The notes: a model not told the origin generated them from the sequence alone. A stretch of 64,000 bases of DNA from an uncultured Eubacteriales bacterium (GCA_948607205.1 CAPERS010000007.1:1-64000); one strand, 5' to 3'; counted from the first letter of the stretch, positions 8,346 through 17,247 are shown. Made by a program: numbers and translations.

Positions 8346-9493
8346 TTAACTTTCTCCCAAACTTCTTTGTATCTCTTCGCAATTATGTCTGCAGATTCTT
8401 CAACCTCAGTTTCACTCAAATAAGCATTAAACGAAACCCTGAGCGCAGACTTTATTTTTGCTTTATCGTAACCCATATTTTCAAGCACGCGATTTCCTGA
8501 CTTTTTCGCCGAGCAAGCACTACCCATACCGACAACGACGTCATTTTCAAGAGCGCGCATAAGCGTTTCACCATTAACACCTTCAAACGACAGCGAAACA
8601 ATATATGGGCTATAATTTTCAACAGTTTCGCTTTCATTTTCAGATTTATTTTCATTTAAAATTGTGACACCTTCAATCTTGTTCATTCTTTCAACAAAAA
8701 TTTTATTAAGTTTGGTCACTTTTTGATAATTTGCATTCACATCTATCATATTAAACGCGCAAGCCATAGCCATAATTCCAGCCACATTTTCTGTGCCTGA
8801 GCGCAGTCCAAACTCTTGACCACCGCCAAATACTATATTTTTAAGCGATTGTTTATTTCGAACATACAAAGCACCCACGCCTTTTGGCCCATGGAATTTA
8901 TGCGCAGAAATTGTGTATAAATCAACGCCAATTTCATCAAGCGAAAAATTTATTTTGCAAAATGCCTGCACACCATCAACATGCAAAAGCGCTTTCGGAC
9001 AAATTTTATCTCGCAATTTACCGACCTTTTTTATGTCATTTATCGCACCAGTTTCATTGCTGACATGCATAAGAGAAATAAGTCTTGTTTTTGGCGTCAA
9101 AAGTTTTTCAAGTTCAAGATAATCCACCTGTCCGTTTTTAGATAAAGGCGCAAATTTGACAACGCAATCTGAATTTGCCTCAATATCTTTTGCGACGTTA
9201 TATACACTTGGATGTTCACCAACAGAAAAAATATGTTCCCAACCTTTGCGCAAACTGCCACGAACAGCAAGATTGTTGCTTTCAGTTGCACCGCCTGTGA
9301 AAATTATATCACCTTTCTTAGCGCCTAGTTTAGACAACAGCCCCAACCTCACTTCTTCAAGTTTTTTAGATATGTTAACGCCATGAATATAGTTTGTTGA
9401 AGGATTGAAAAAAGAATCACAAGCATATTTTTTATATTCGCTTATGCATTCTTCAAACATTTTTGTTGTCGCACCATTATCCAAATAAATCAT
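8342..9493 (-). CDS. Cysteine desulfurase (NifS/IscS class, partner of ThiI)
   Basis: A 383-residue PLP enzyme that removes sulfur from cysteine as a protein persulfide. The PLP lysine is in SAHKFHGPKGVG (about residue 198) and the mobile-loop cysteine is in GSACSAKKSGNR (about 325). The four-base overlap with thiI indicates a dedicated donor for tRNA thiolation, like B. subtilis NifZ. No scaffold genes (iscU, sufU) are nearby. A second, structurally different cysteine desulfurase lies at 35324-36475. Confidence 0.93.
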   Translation of the reverse strand: MIYLDNGATTKMFEECISEYKKYACDSFFNPSTNYIHGVNISKKLEEVRLGLLSKLGAKKGDIIFTGGATESNNLAVRGSLRKGWEHIFSVGEHPSVYNVAKDIEANSDCVVKFAPLSKNGQVDYLELEKLLTPKTRLISLMHVSNETGAINDIKKVGKLRDKICPKALLHVDGVQAFCKINFSLDEIGVDLYTISAHKFHGPKGVGALYVRNKQSLKNIVFGGGQEFGLRSGTENVAGIMAMACAFNMIDVNANYQKVTKLNKIFVERMNKIEGVTILNENKSENESETVENYSPYIVSLSFEGVNGETLMRALENDVVVGMGSACSAKKSGNRVLENMGYDKAKIKSALRVSFNAYLSETEVEESADIIAKRYKEVWEKVK

Positions 9494-9508
9494 CTTTTAC
9501 CTTCATTA

Positions 9509-9556
9509 TTTTGCATACAACCACAACATATTGTGCGTAGTCTATGCATTATAGCC
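9509..9556. repeat. Short dispersed double-hairpin repeat, copy 1
   Basis: The sequence starts TTGCATAC, then CACAA-CATA-TTGTG, then a second small dyad around ATGCAT. It lies between pheT and the cysteine desulfurase gene. Similar elements occur at 32124-32170 and 53071-53116, all in the same orientation between successive minus-strand genes. Confidence 0.45.
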
Positions 9557-9560
9557 ACAA

Positions 9561-11960
9561 TTATCTCAAATTTGCACCAAATCTAAACGCAAGTGATTTT
9601 AAGGCTTTGTTAATAACCTTGGAAACTTCCTCATCTGTTAAAGTTTTGCTTTCATCAGAAAGTTTGATATTGAAAGCCATACTCTTTTTGCCCTCACCCA
9701 AGTTTGAACTTCTGTATATATCAAAGAGTTTCACACCAAACAAGAGTTTACCGCAAGCAGATTTTATCGCTTCAATAAGTTCTTCAGTTGAAACCTTTTC
9801 ATCAACCACAACTGCAAGGTCACGTTCAACAACTGGATATTTTGGAACAGCCTTAACAACAAATCTTTTTTCTGGCATCGTTGCAAGGAAATCGCTGTTA
9901 ATTTCTCCATAGATTGTTTTTGAACTTATATCAAAATTCTTCGCAACCGTTGGATGAACTTGACCGAAATGTCCAACAACCTTTTCGCCACAAACAATAT
10001 CAGCCGAAATTCCAGGATGGAGATATGACTGAGTTGATGGCACAAGTTTAAAGTCAACTGACGCAAGCGCCAATAAGTTTTCAACCACTCCTTTCATATG
10101 GAAGAAATCAAAACCATTCTCACTTACAACAAAGGCTATAAAATTCTCTTCAATAGGAAGTTCTTTGATAGGAAGTTCTTTTGGAATATATGTTCTTCCG
10201 CATTCAAACAGTCTTGCCTCTTTATTTCCAACACTGTTGTTATATGACAAACAATTGAAAAGCGAATACGCCATTGCTGTGCGAAGGCAAGAAATCTCTT
10301 CACTGATAGGATTTATTATCTTGACCATCTTTGTTCTTTCATCTTTTATAAGAAGTTTTTCACAGATATTTGATGGACAAAGCGAATAATTGACAGTTTC
10401 AAAAAATCCATAGTCGACAAGCATATTTCTAAGTTTTCTTTCGATAGCCATTCTTTTGTTGACCTGACCTTCTGTCACTGATGCACTTTCAAAAAGCGCT
10501 TTTTCAATATTATCATAGCAATCATAGCCATAAATTCTTATAACCTCTTCTGCAAGGTCATTATTATTTGCAATATCTTCTCTGTAAGGCGGAACTTCAC
10601 ACTCAATTCGGTCGCCATTGATGACCGTTTTAATTCCAAGATTGTTCAGAATATTTTTGATAGTTTCGCTCTTGATTTCAATTCCAAGAATTTTGTTTAT
10701 TGCACTAACCGAACCGCGAACAAGCCTAGCCTCATTTTTCTCGCTGGCGATATCAATGATACCACGCGCAACCTTGCCACAACCAAGTTTATCAACAAGA
10801 TGAAGTGCGCGCAAAAGTCCAATTTCAGCATTTGCAACATTGACGCCTTTTGAATAACGTTGAGCCGAATCAGTCATAACACCAAAGCGTCTGCTTGTGA
10901 GCCTGATACATTTAAGGTCAAAGTTTGCACCTTCGAAAATGACTGTTTTTGTTTCATCGTTAATACAAGAATTTGTTCCACCAATTACACCAGCAATAAC
11001 CATAGGTTTTTCTTGGTCGGCAATAACCATTGTTTCTTTATCAAGTTCATAAGTGTTATGATTGAGCGCCTCGATTTTTTCACCTGCTTTCGCTTGGCGA
11101 ACAACAATTTTGTTGCCACCAATAAGTGTTTGATCAAATGCATGAAGTGGCTGACCGATTTCGACAAGAACATAGTTTGTTATGTCAACAATAGTGTTTA
11201 TTGGTTTAATCCCAACGGCGTTAAGCCTTGCCCTCATCCAAAGTGGAGAGCGTGAAAGTTTAACATCAGTGACTGCACCTGCCATATAGCGCTTACAGTT
11301 TTTTGTTTCCACCTCAACATTAACATAATTGCGAACAGTGTCCTTTGAATAGATATCAATAGGATAACTGAGGTTGATTTTGCGCATAGGAATGCCAAAA
11401 ATCGCGCTCACTTCGCGAGCGATTCCCACAATACTGAGGCAATCGGCACGATTTGGAGTCACTCCAATATCAAAAATCACATCATCAAGTTCAAGCGCCT
11501 TTTCAATCGGAGTCCCCGCTTTCATTTCATCAGGAAGAATGAGAATTCCGTTTATTCCTGCGCCTTCAAAATAGTTTTCATCAATTCCAATTTCTTCACC
11601 AGAGCAAAACATACCGAAAGAATCAACTCCACGGAATTTTGATGGCTGAATTTTAACGCCGTTGACAAGGTCCGCACCCGGCAAAGACACAGGAACAGTC
11701 GCGCCTTCAAACACATTGGTTGCAGATGTGACGATTTGAGTTAATTTTTCACCAATATCAACTTGGCAAACCACAAGTTTATCAGCCTGAGGATGTTTTT
11801 CAATTTTAACAATCTTGCCAACAACCACATCATGCAAATGTTCATTTTGATAGATTATTTCCTCAACTTCCATACCTGCACTTGTCAGGCGTTTAGCCAC
11901 TTCTTCTGGCTTTTCATGAATGTCGACAAAATCTTTAATCCATTTATAAGTTACCTTCAT
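9561..11960 (-). CDS. pheT: Phenylalanyl-tRNA synthetase beta subunit
   Basis: A 799-residue subunit of the alpha2-beta2 enzyme charging tRNA-Phe. An N-terminal tRNA-binding OB-fold domain (about 40-150), the B3/B4 editing region (about 200-380), the B5 domain (about 405-480), a catalytic-like domain, and a C-terminal ferredoxin-like anticodon-binding domain (last 90 residues; KYPVVERDLAVVV) are present in the usual order. It begins 25 bases after pheS and is controlled by the T-box upstream of pheS. Confidence 0.97.
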   Translation of the reverse strand: MKVTYKWIKDFVDIHEKPEEVAKRLTSAGMEVEEIIYQNEHLHDVVVGKIVKIEKHPQADKLVVCQVDIGEKLTQIVTSATNVFEGATVPVSLPGADLVNGVKIQPSKFRGVDSFGMFCSGEEIGIDENYFEGAGINGILILPDEMKAGTPIEKALELDDVIFDIGVTPNRADCLSIVGIAREVSAIFGIPMRKINLSYPIDIYSKDTVRNYVNVEVETKNCKRYMAGAVTDVKLSRSPLWMRARLNAVGIKPINTIVDITNYVLVEIGQPLHAFDQTLIGGNKIVVRQAKAGEKIEALNHNTYELDKETMVIADQEKPMVIAGVIGGTNSCINDETKTVIFEGANFDLKCIRLTSRRFGVMTDSAQRYSKGVNVANAEIGLLRALHLVDKLGCGKVARGIIDIASEKNEARLVRGSVSAINKILGIEIKSETIKNILNNLGIKTVINGDRIECEVPPYREDIANNNDLAEEVIRIYGYDCYDNIEKALFESASVTEGQVNKRMAIERKLRNMLVDYGFFETVNYSLCPSNICEKLLIKDERTKMVKIINPISEEISCLRTAMAYSLFNCLSYNNSVGNKEARLFECGRTYIPKELPIKELPIEENFIAFVVSENGFDFFHMKGVVENLLALASVDFKLVPSTQSYLHPGISADIVCGEKVVGHFGQVHPTVAKNFDISSKTIYGEINSDFLATMPEKRFVVKAVPKYPVVERDLAVVVDEKVSTEELIEAIKSACGKLLFGVKLFDIYRSSNLGEGKKSMAFNIKLSDESKTLTDEEVSKVINKALKSLAFRFGANLR

Positions 11961-11985
11961 TTTTCATCTCCAAAATTTATTTTTT

Positions 11986-13005
11986 TTATTTTAATTGACT
12001 TAAAAATCTTATATCGTTTTTATACATTGTTCTAAGGTCAGGAATTGTGTTAAGCACCATTGACGTTCTTTCAATTCCCATACCGAAAGCAAAGCCTGTA
12101 AACTTTTTGCTGTCAATTCCTGCAATGTCAAGCACTTTTGGATTAACCACGCCAGCACCAAGAATTTCCAAAAAGCCAGTTCCCTTACATGTTTTACAAC
12201 CATCGCCCTTGCAGTTAGGGCAAGAAACATCAACTTCAATACTTGGCTCTGTGAATGGGAAGAAAGAAGGTCTGAAACGAACCTTTGTCCCCTCGCCATA
12301 AAGCCTTTTCATCATTTCAGATAGCATAATTTTAAGGTCCGCCATAGACACGTTTTCGTCAATCACAAGACCTTCGCACTGATGGAAAACTGGTGAGTGA
12401 GTTGAGTCGCTGTCATTTCTGTAAGTTTTTCCCGGTGAAATAATTTTGAAAGGCGGTTTTCTTGTTTCCAGTTCACGAGATTGAACTGCTGAGGTTTGAG
12501 TTCTAAGCAATATGTTATCTGTTATATAGAACGAATCTTGCATATCTCTTGAAGGATGGTTTTTTGGAATATTCATCGCTTCAAAGTTATAATAATCAGT
12601 TTCAACCTCAGGGCCGTCAACAACAGTGAATCCCATGTCAACGCAAATGTCAATAAGTTTGTCGGTTATCATTGGAACGGCGTGAATTGCACCTTTTGAG
12701 ATAAACTTGCTTGGCTCTGTGATGTCAATTTTCTCACTCGCAAGTGATTTCGCAAGTTCTTCTTCATCAAATCTATTTTCTTTCTCTTCAATTCGGCTTT
12801 CGATTTCACTTCTCACTTCGTTGACAAGCGCTCCAACCTTTGGTCTATCTTCTGGCGAAACGTCACGCATACCACGCAAAATTGCAGTAAGCTCACCTTG
12901 CTTACCGAGATACTTAACTTTGATTTCGTTGAGCGATTTCTTATCTGAAATGTTCTGAATTTCAACAAGTGCCTTTTCTTTGATTTCTTTTAATTTTTCA
13001 ATCAT
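11986..13005 (-). CDS. pheS: Phenylalanyl-tRNA synthetase alpha subunit
   Basis: A 339-residue class II catalytic subunit. The N-terminal coiled coil (about 1-90) binds tRNA. Motif 2 appears as GKTYRNDSDSTHSPVFHQ, the phenylalanine site region as TEPSIEVDVSC, and motif 3 as GFAFGMGIERTSM. A CxxC...CxxC stretch (CPNCKGDGCKTCKG) is present and is common in bacterial PheS. It is the first gene of pheST, behind a T-box leader. Confidence 0.97.
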   Translation of the reverse strand: MIEKLKEIKEKALVEIQNISDKKSLNEIKVKYLGKQGELTAILRGMRDVSPEDRPKVGALVNEVRSEIESRIEEKENRFDEEELAKSLASEKIDITEPSKFISKGAIHAVPMITDKLIDICVDMGFTVVDGPEVETDYYNFEAMNIPKNHPSRDMQDSFYITDNILLRTQTSAVQSRELETRKPPFKIISPGKTYRNDSDSTHSPVFHQCEGLVIDENVSMADLKIMLSEMMKRLYGEGTKVRFRPSFFPFTEPSIEVDVSCPNCKGDGCKTCKGTGFLEILGAGVVNPKVLDIAGIDSKKFTGFAFGMGIERTSMVLNTIPDLRTMYKNDIRFLSQLK

Positions 13006-13026
13006 ATCTCTCTCCTATAAAAAACA

Positions 13027-13361
13027 AAAACTCTCCCTCACCGCTTAGGGCGAAAGAGAGTTCTTCGCGTTACCACCTAATTTCACCTAAATTTCATTTA
13101 GAAAATTGCAATTTTTAAGTTTTTTAAACTTTCTTTAAAAACTTCTGTTTTTAAATGTGCAAAACAAACAAAAATTTAAGCCTTCATTTCCTTTCACGCA
13201 GGTTCACGGCGCAAACTATTAAAGCGTTTTTATTTTCGCTCGTTCGCAAGCACAGCTAGAAAGTGAATTCAAATATAACCAATTTATCTTTTTCTCAGCA
13301 GTTAAAGACTCTCTGTGAAATTAAATTATATCCTACTTATCTTTCATTATCGCTTTTTAAT
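13027..13361 (-). promoter_or_regulatory. T-box leader (tRNA-Phe responsive) with terminator
   Basis: Read on the minus strand, the leader has an AGAGAGTC then CTGCTGAGAAAAAGA Stem I region, a likely specifier UUC (Phe) at 13267-13265 in GAATTCAC, the T-box proper AGGTGGTAACGCGAA (about 13079-13065), and a terminator with a 12-bp stem (13060-13031) followed by a T run. Uncharged tRNA-Phe would stabilise the antiterminator and switch on pheST. All conserved landmarks occur in order, so this is a confident call. Confidence 0.92.
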
Positions 13362-13367
13362 GTCTAA

Positions 13368-13396
13368 ATTATATATTAATAATAAATTATTGTCAA
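13368..13396 (-). promoter_or_regulatory. pheST promoter
   Basis: Minus strand TTGACA (13396-13391), 17-base spacer, TATAAT (13373-13368): full sigma-A consensus. The transcript would start near 13361 and run into the T-box leader. Confidence 0.85.
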
Positions 13397-13445
13397 CTAA
13401 ATTTCCAGCCTTACATTAAATTTTGTTTGAATTTCAATTTTTTGT

Positions 13446-13474
13446 TTGCGCTATAAAGTTAAACATGATAAAAT
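13446..13474 (+). promoter_or_regulatory. Promoter of the RluA-family gene, leaderless type
   Basis: TTGCGC (13446-13451), 17 bases, TAAAAT (13469-13474), then six bases to the ATG at 13481. No ribosome binding site can fit between them. Confidence 0.55.
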
Positions 13475-13480
13475 GTCTTT

Positions 13481-14332
13481 ATGAAATTCTACACTTTTAT
13501 CATTGAAAGGTCATACAACTCAATCTATTATTTCCTCAAAGACAAAGGCTTTTCAGAAAATTATATTTCAAACCTCAGGAAAACTTGGGGAAATTTTGTT
13601 GTGAATGGCGAAGTTGTCAACATAAGAAAACCACTTAACACAAACGACAAACTTGAAATAAACTCAAGCCCAAACACAAAAACAACTATTATGCATTGCA
13701 TACTACCACTAGATATTGTATATGAAGACGAATACTACCTACTAATTAATAAACCAAGCGGAATTTCAACCATGCCAAATAGGTCACACTACTCAAACAA
13801 TCTTGCAGGCGCAATTTGCAGTTATATGAAAGAAAAAGATGAAAATTTTGTGCTTCGAATTGCCAACCGTCTCGACAAAGAAACCTCTGGGATTGTCATT
13901 GTGGCAAAGGATAGCATTGCACTTAAATCTCTTAATGCGCAAAAAACATACTATGCCCTTTGCGAAGGTGTGATTGAAAGTGAGATTATTATTGACGAAA
14001 AAATTTTAACAATAAATGAGAATGGAATCAATCAAATAAAGCGCATAATTTCACCTCTTGGAAAAGATGCAAAAACTTTTATTAAGCCAATTAAAAATGA
14101 TGGGATTCACACACTGCTTGAAATCAAACTTGAACATGGAAGGACGCATCAAATTCGAGTGCATTTGGCACACATAGGTCATGCACTAGTTGGCGATAGA
14201 CTTTATGGACAGAAAAGTGACCTGATTTCGCGCACAGCCCTTCACTGCGGAAAAGTTAGATTTTATCATGAGTTTAAAAAAGAGTTGATTTCAGTTTCAA
14301 CGCCTTTGCCTGACGACTTTTTTGTAAATTAA
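13481..14332 (+). CDS. RluA-family pseudouridine synthase
   Basis: A 283-residue enzyme converting uridine to pseudouridine in rRNA or tRNA. The N-terminal 70 residues resemble an S4 RNA-binding domain. The catalytic motif is RLDKETSGIVIVAKD, with the essential Asp near residue 130, and HGRTHQIRVHLAHIGHALVGD is the second family block. Which RNA it modifies cannot be told among RluA/C/D types. It is a single plus-strand gene, probably leaderless, with a strong hairpin terminator behind. Confidence 0.92.
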   Translation: MKFYTFIIERSYNSIYYFLKDKGFSENYISNLRKTWGNFVVNGEVVNIRKPLNTNDKLEINSSPNTKTTIMHCILPLDIVYEDEYYLLINKPSGISTMPNRSHYSNNLAGAICSYMKEKDENFVLRIANRLDKETSGIVIVAKDSIALKSLNAQKTYYALCEGVIESEIIIDEKILTINENGINQIKRIISPLGKDAKTFIKPIKNDGIHTLLEIKLEHGRTHQIRVHLAHIGHALVGDRLYGQKSDLISRTALHCGKVRFYHEFKKELISVSTPLPDDFFVN

Positions 14333-14344
14333 ATATAACATTAA

Positions 14345-14376
14345 AAAAAGTTATATCTTTCTAGATATAACTTTTT
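14345..14376. terminator. Bidirectional terminator
   Basis: AAAAAGTTATATCT (14345-14358) pairs perfectly with AGATATAACTTTTT (14363-14376) around a four-base loop. It serves the convergent pseudouridine synthase and acetyltransferase genes. Confidence 0.85.
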
Positions 14377-14378
14377 CA

Positions 14379-14855
14379 TTAGTTCAAACTATTCAAAACC
14401 TCTTCTGCATCACCTTCAATCAGAAATAAATCATCAACTCTTTTAAATTTTATTCTCTCATACCACGCATATGGCATATTATTTTCACCTAAATAAGTTG
14501 CACCACTCAATTTTGTCACGTCATATTTTTCTTTTGCAAGCAAAATTAAATTTTGCAAAAGTGATTTTGCAATTCCTTTCTTTCGATACTTTTTATCAAC
14601 TGATATTTCCTCAATCATAAGCCAATTTCCGTCTGCCCAAGGCTTAATGAAGGAGTAAGTGAACCCGATCCCCCCCGTTTCATTTTTAGCAACTAAAAAT
14701 AGGTCAGGATTTAAATTAAAGAAAAACTCACAAGTTTTTATGGCGCTTTCTTACGTCCAGCCTTCATTAAGCTCATTATTGTTATAAATATCCATTAAAA
14801 GTTTAGCGCAAAATTGCAAATCACTTCTTTCGGCTTGTGATATAACACAATTCAT
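14379..14855 (-). pseudogene. GNAT acetyltransferase broken by an in-frame stop
   Basis: Starting at ATG 14855 (GGAGG a few bases upstream), 159 codons stay in one frame to 14379, but codon 35 is TAA (14753-14751), inside NNNELNEGWT-stop. After it, GNAT features continue: an LFLVAKNETGGIGFTYSF strand region, then MIEEISVDKKYRKKGIAKSLL, the acetyl-CoA-binding Q/RxxGxA-type motif. The last 79 codons could restart at an internal ATG, but that would lack the N-terminal fold. Codons 60-62 contain a run of seven G (plus-strand C 14670-14676). A single point mutation or a base-call error would explain the stop. Confidence 0.75.
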
Positions 14856-14865
14856 AGGTCCTCCA

Positions 14866-15276
14866 TTAACTCAAAATATATTCTTCCGTTTTGAAGTTTT
14901 GTATGCCCTCTAATTGATTCCTATTATGTTTTACAGGTCTTATATCGCATCCCCTGTCAATATCTTTCTGAGAAAAAATTTTCTTAACCTGAGCAACTGA
15001 TAATTCAGCTCCAAAAGTTGTAACAAAAATTTCATGACCGTTAAACTCTTGAATATCATTATTTAAAATTTCATTTTGTGCATGAATCAAAACTGAATAA
15101 GTTTCATTTTCCTGTTCTGACAATGACTGTTTTAGTTGCAAACTAGCAATTTTGGTATTAATTAAAATTCTTGATACCAAAACTTTTTCATCATCATTCA
15201 TTTGTTGCAATTCTTCCCAGTTGTAATAATTTATTATATGTTTTTTTGCCTTATAACTAATCGCTTTGCTTGTCAC
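14866..15276 (-). CDS. Small protein, paralogue of the upstream neighbour
   Basis: A 136-residue protein of unknown function, mostly helical in appearance, with no signal peptide or membrane segment. It starts at GTG with GGAG five bases upstream. It is homologous to the protein encoded just upstream (15408-15758): EELQQMNDDEKVLVSRILI aligns with EELKMLKDDAELRISERLI, and both share a later block (VAQVKKIFSQKDIDRGCDI with AKEARRYFTKEEIENVQNG). The two are likely cotranscribed. Confidence 0.7.
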   Translation of the reverse strand: MTSKAISYKAKKHIINYYNWEELQQMNDDEKVLVSRILINTKIASLQLKQSLSEQENETYSVLIHAQNEILNNDIQEFNGHEIFVTTFGAELSVAQVKKIFSQKDIDRGCDIRPVKHNRNQLEGIQNFKTEEYILS

Positions 15277-15339
15277 ATTTTCTCCTTTTCATATTCATTT
15301 ACAGTTATATTCTTTAAATGGAACCGCATTTATCTTTAC

Positions 15340-15393
15340 TCAGCAACCTCTAAGGTCATTTTTCCCAGCACAATCAATTTTGAAATCCATCAT
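15340..15393 (-). CDS. Possible 17-residue peptide with two cysteines
   Basis: Between the two paralogues, AGGAGGG is followed directly by ATGATG and a short frame ending at TGA, giving a peptide with a DCAGKNDLRGC end. The strong ribosome binding site is the only support. It could be a leader peptide or chance. Confidence 0.22.
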   Translation of the reverse strand: MMDFKIDCAGKNDLRGC

Positions 15394-15407
15394 CCCTCCT
15401 AAAAGCC

Positions 15408-15758
15408 TTATTCAGCAACTTGTCCTTCTTTTTCGTCTTCATCGTCATTTGGGTTCATATAAAATATTCCGTTCTGAACATTTTCAATTTCTTCCTTAGT
15501 GAAATAACGACGAGCTTCTTTTGCCAACATTCCATAGCCAAACACAGTCTTTCCACTTGCTTTCTTCTCGTTAATTTTTGCAAGAGCTGTTGTAAGACAG
15601 TTACTGCTTTCCTCTTCACTGTCAGTAAGTTTGCGCCAAGAACAAGCAATCGTATTTAACGCTGAAATTCTTGCATAGATAAGTCTTTCACTTATACGCA
15701 ATTCCGCATCGTCTTTTAACATCTTCAATTCTTCATAGCCAATATATGCTGCTTTCAT
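15408..15758 (-). CDS. Small protein, paralogue of the downstream neighbour
   Basis: A 116-residue soluble protein of unknown function with an acidic C-terminus (NPNDDEDEKEG). It shares the EEL..M..DD....S..LI.A.ISAL pattern and a C-terminal helix block with the 136-residue protein downstream, so the pair arose by duplication and has diverged widely. It has its own consensus promoter and an AAGGAG ribosome binding site. No known domain is recognised. Confidence 0.7.
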   Translation of the reverse strand: MKAAYIGYEELKMLKDDAELRISERLIYARISALNTIACSWRKLTDSEEESSNCLTTALAKINEKKASGKTVFGYGMLAKEARRYFTKEEIENVQNGIFYMNPNDDEDEKEGQVAE

Positions 15759-15785
15759 AATTTCTCCTTTTTTTACAACAGGGAA

Positions 15786-15814
15786 ATTATATCATTTAGC
15801 AAACTTTTTGTCAA
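15786..15814 (-). promoter_or_regulatory. Consensus promoter of the small-protein pair
   Basis: Minus strand TTGACA (15814-15809), 17-base spacer, TATAAT (15791-15786): both boxes perfect. It implies strong vegetative expression of the two paralogues. Confidence 0.85.
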
Positions 15815-15822
15815 TTCAATTT

Positions 15823-16401
15823 TTAAACATTTTTATCAATTTTTCGTGTTTTTTCATCATTTTCAGATGAGAACTTTTTAGGCTTAGTCCAAGCATTAAT
15901 AAGCCAGCCAGATGAAAAAGCGCATATCATGCCTAAGATTGCATAAAGCACAATCACGCCAAGCATAATTCCAGCATTTGCCCAAGTGTTTGGCGAAAGA
16001 CCTACACCAAGTCCTGAGAAGACCAGCCCAACTCCCATAAAAATTCCGCTTATTGAGTTAAGCCACACCTTCTTGAAGTTGTCAAAATACATAATAATAA
16101 AATTGAAAACAATCACTCCGAGAAGGCTTGCAATGCTGATACCTATCACACTTGCACTGAATAACTGACCGAAATAGAACATCCCCACAGCAAAAAGGAA
16201 GCCTATTACAACACCGATAAGCGCTTTTGCCTTTTCCTTTAATGTGAATGGAGTTGTTATTGTCCACGAAATAAAAGCAACCCAAAGAAAACTGCTACCT
16301 GCAACAATATTTGGCGCAATCAGTGCGTCTACGCAAAATAAAATTCCAGCCAAGAAAGCAGTTATCAATGGCATTTTTGAAATTTCAAAAAACTTTTTCA
16401 T
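15823..16401 (-). CDS. Integral membrane protein, DUF1097-like
   Basis: A 192-residue protein with about six hydrophobic helices (roughly 12-30, 36-50, 58-80, 85-107, 113-132, 140-167) and a short charged cytoplasmic tail. The glycine-rich helix pattern resembles the DUF1097 family of small inner-membrane proteins, but this is a weak resemblance. No transport motif is visible. It follows the ChbG-like gene by about 50 bases and has its own AGGAGG site, so it may be cotranscribed with it. Confidence 0.65.
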   Translation of the reverse strand: MKKFFEISKMPLITAFLAGILFCVDALIAPNIVAGSSFLWVAFISWTITTPFTLKEKAKALIGVVIGFLFAVGMFYFGQLFSASVIGISIASLLGVIVFNFIIMYFDNFKKVWLNSISGIFMGVGLVFSGLGVGLSPNTWANAGIMLGVIVLYAILGMICAFSSGWLINAWTKPKKFSSENDEKTRKIDKNV

Positions 16402-16449
16402 CTTTTTCCTCCTATAATTTAATATGAGTTTTATATGACTTTTGCGAAA

Positions 16450-17175
16450 CTAAAATTCTCTGTAACTTATTAACTGAACTCCCTCATAAACACCTAACGC
16501 AAACGCCTCTTTAAGAACGGCCAGTTCCTTATCTCTGTCAAGATAACTTGTCACTGTTTTTGTGTAGTCATCTATGTAGCCGGGATGCGTCACAATCTCA
16601 AAAATTTTATCGGTTGACTTATAGGCTTCAACAAAACTTTTCAGCGTTTCAATGTTCACATTCTCAATGGTGAAATTATGAAAGAGATAGTCAGGCGATT
16701 TTAAATCACTATCATTTTTATCTTTTCGAATGGGCAAATCAAACTTCTTACAAATATCATTAATTGCGCGCCTAATTTCAGAATTTTCTCGCAAATGGTG
16801 GTGAGTGTCAATGTGATCAACTTTGATTTGACCTCCGCTTTCTCTTGTAACAAATTCAAACTGCGCCATGATTTCATTGTAAGCATCTTGATAAGTCAGT
16901 TTTTCATTGTTTATTTGAGATTTGTTATAATAAAACACGCCATTCTCATCTGTTAGATTTTCATTCTTTAAAATTGGTTTGCCAACAGTCAAATTCACAT
17001 GCAAGCCAATGCAGTTGATATTATTTTTGACCGCCTCTTCAAGCGCATATTTCGCGTATGGCATATTTGCCATTATCGAGGTGCTTGTTATCCCCCCCCC
17101 GATTATTCCGCTTATTATGCCGTCAGTGATACTTTTGCTTAGACCAAAATCGTCAGCGTTTATGATGAGTTTCAA
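16450..17175 (-). CDS. ChbG/YdjC-family carbohydrate deacetylase
   Basis: A 241-residue protein of the YdjC/ChbG/HpnK family, metal-dependent deacetylases of N-acetylated sugars such as chitooligosaccharides. INADDFGLS (residues 5-13) gives the metal and catalytic Asp pair. GLHVNLTVGKP and HIDTHHHLR give the metal-binding histidines. It starts at TTG with AGGAGG upstream. Residues 24-26 (Gly-Gly-Gly) are encoded by nine consecutive G, so one-base slippage would truncate the protein within about the first 30 codons. A membrane protein gene follows. Confidence 0.85.
   Translation of the reverse strand: MKLIINADDFGLSKSITDGIISGIIGGGITSTSIMANMPYAKYALEEAVKNNINCIGLHVNLTVGKPILKNENLTDENGVFYYNKSQINNEKLTYQDAYNEIMAQFEFVTRESGGQIKVDHIDTHHHLRENSEIRRAINDICKKFDLPIRKDKNDSDLKSPDYLFHNFTIENVNIETLKSFVEAYKSTDKIFEIVTHPGYIDDYTKTVTSYLDRDKELAVLKEAFALGVYEGVQLISYREF
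17092..17100. other. Homopolymer of nine C/G inside the ChbG-like gene
   Basis: Nine C on the plus strand, read as GGG GGG GGG in the gene. It is the longest C/G run in the window and lies near the start of the coding region, the usual place for contingency tracts. Confidence 0.9.
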
Positions 17176-17194
17176 AAGTTCCTCCTATTTATAG

Positions 17195-17223
17195 ATTATA
17201 TCATAAAATAATTTAATTTCAAA
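17195..17223 (-). promoter_or_regulatory. Promoter of the ChbG-like gene
   Basis: Minus strand TTTGAA (17223-17218), 17-base spacer, TATAAT (17200-17195). It is close to the divergent promoter of the acetyltransferase gene at 17248-17276. Confidence 0.6.
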
Positions 17224-17247
17224 ATAAAGTTTTTATATTTTAAAAAC

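Noticed and set aside
8452..8655. Alternative-frame minus-strand reading inside the cysteine desulfurase gene
   Set aside because: A shadow frame; the main frame holds the catalytic residues.
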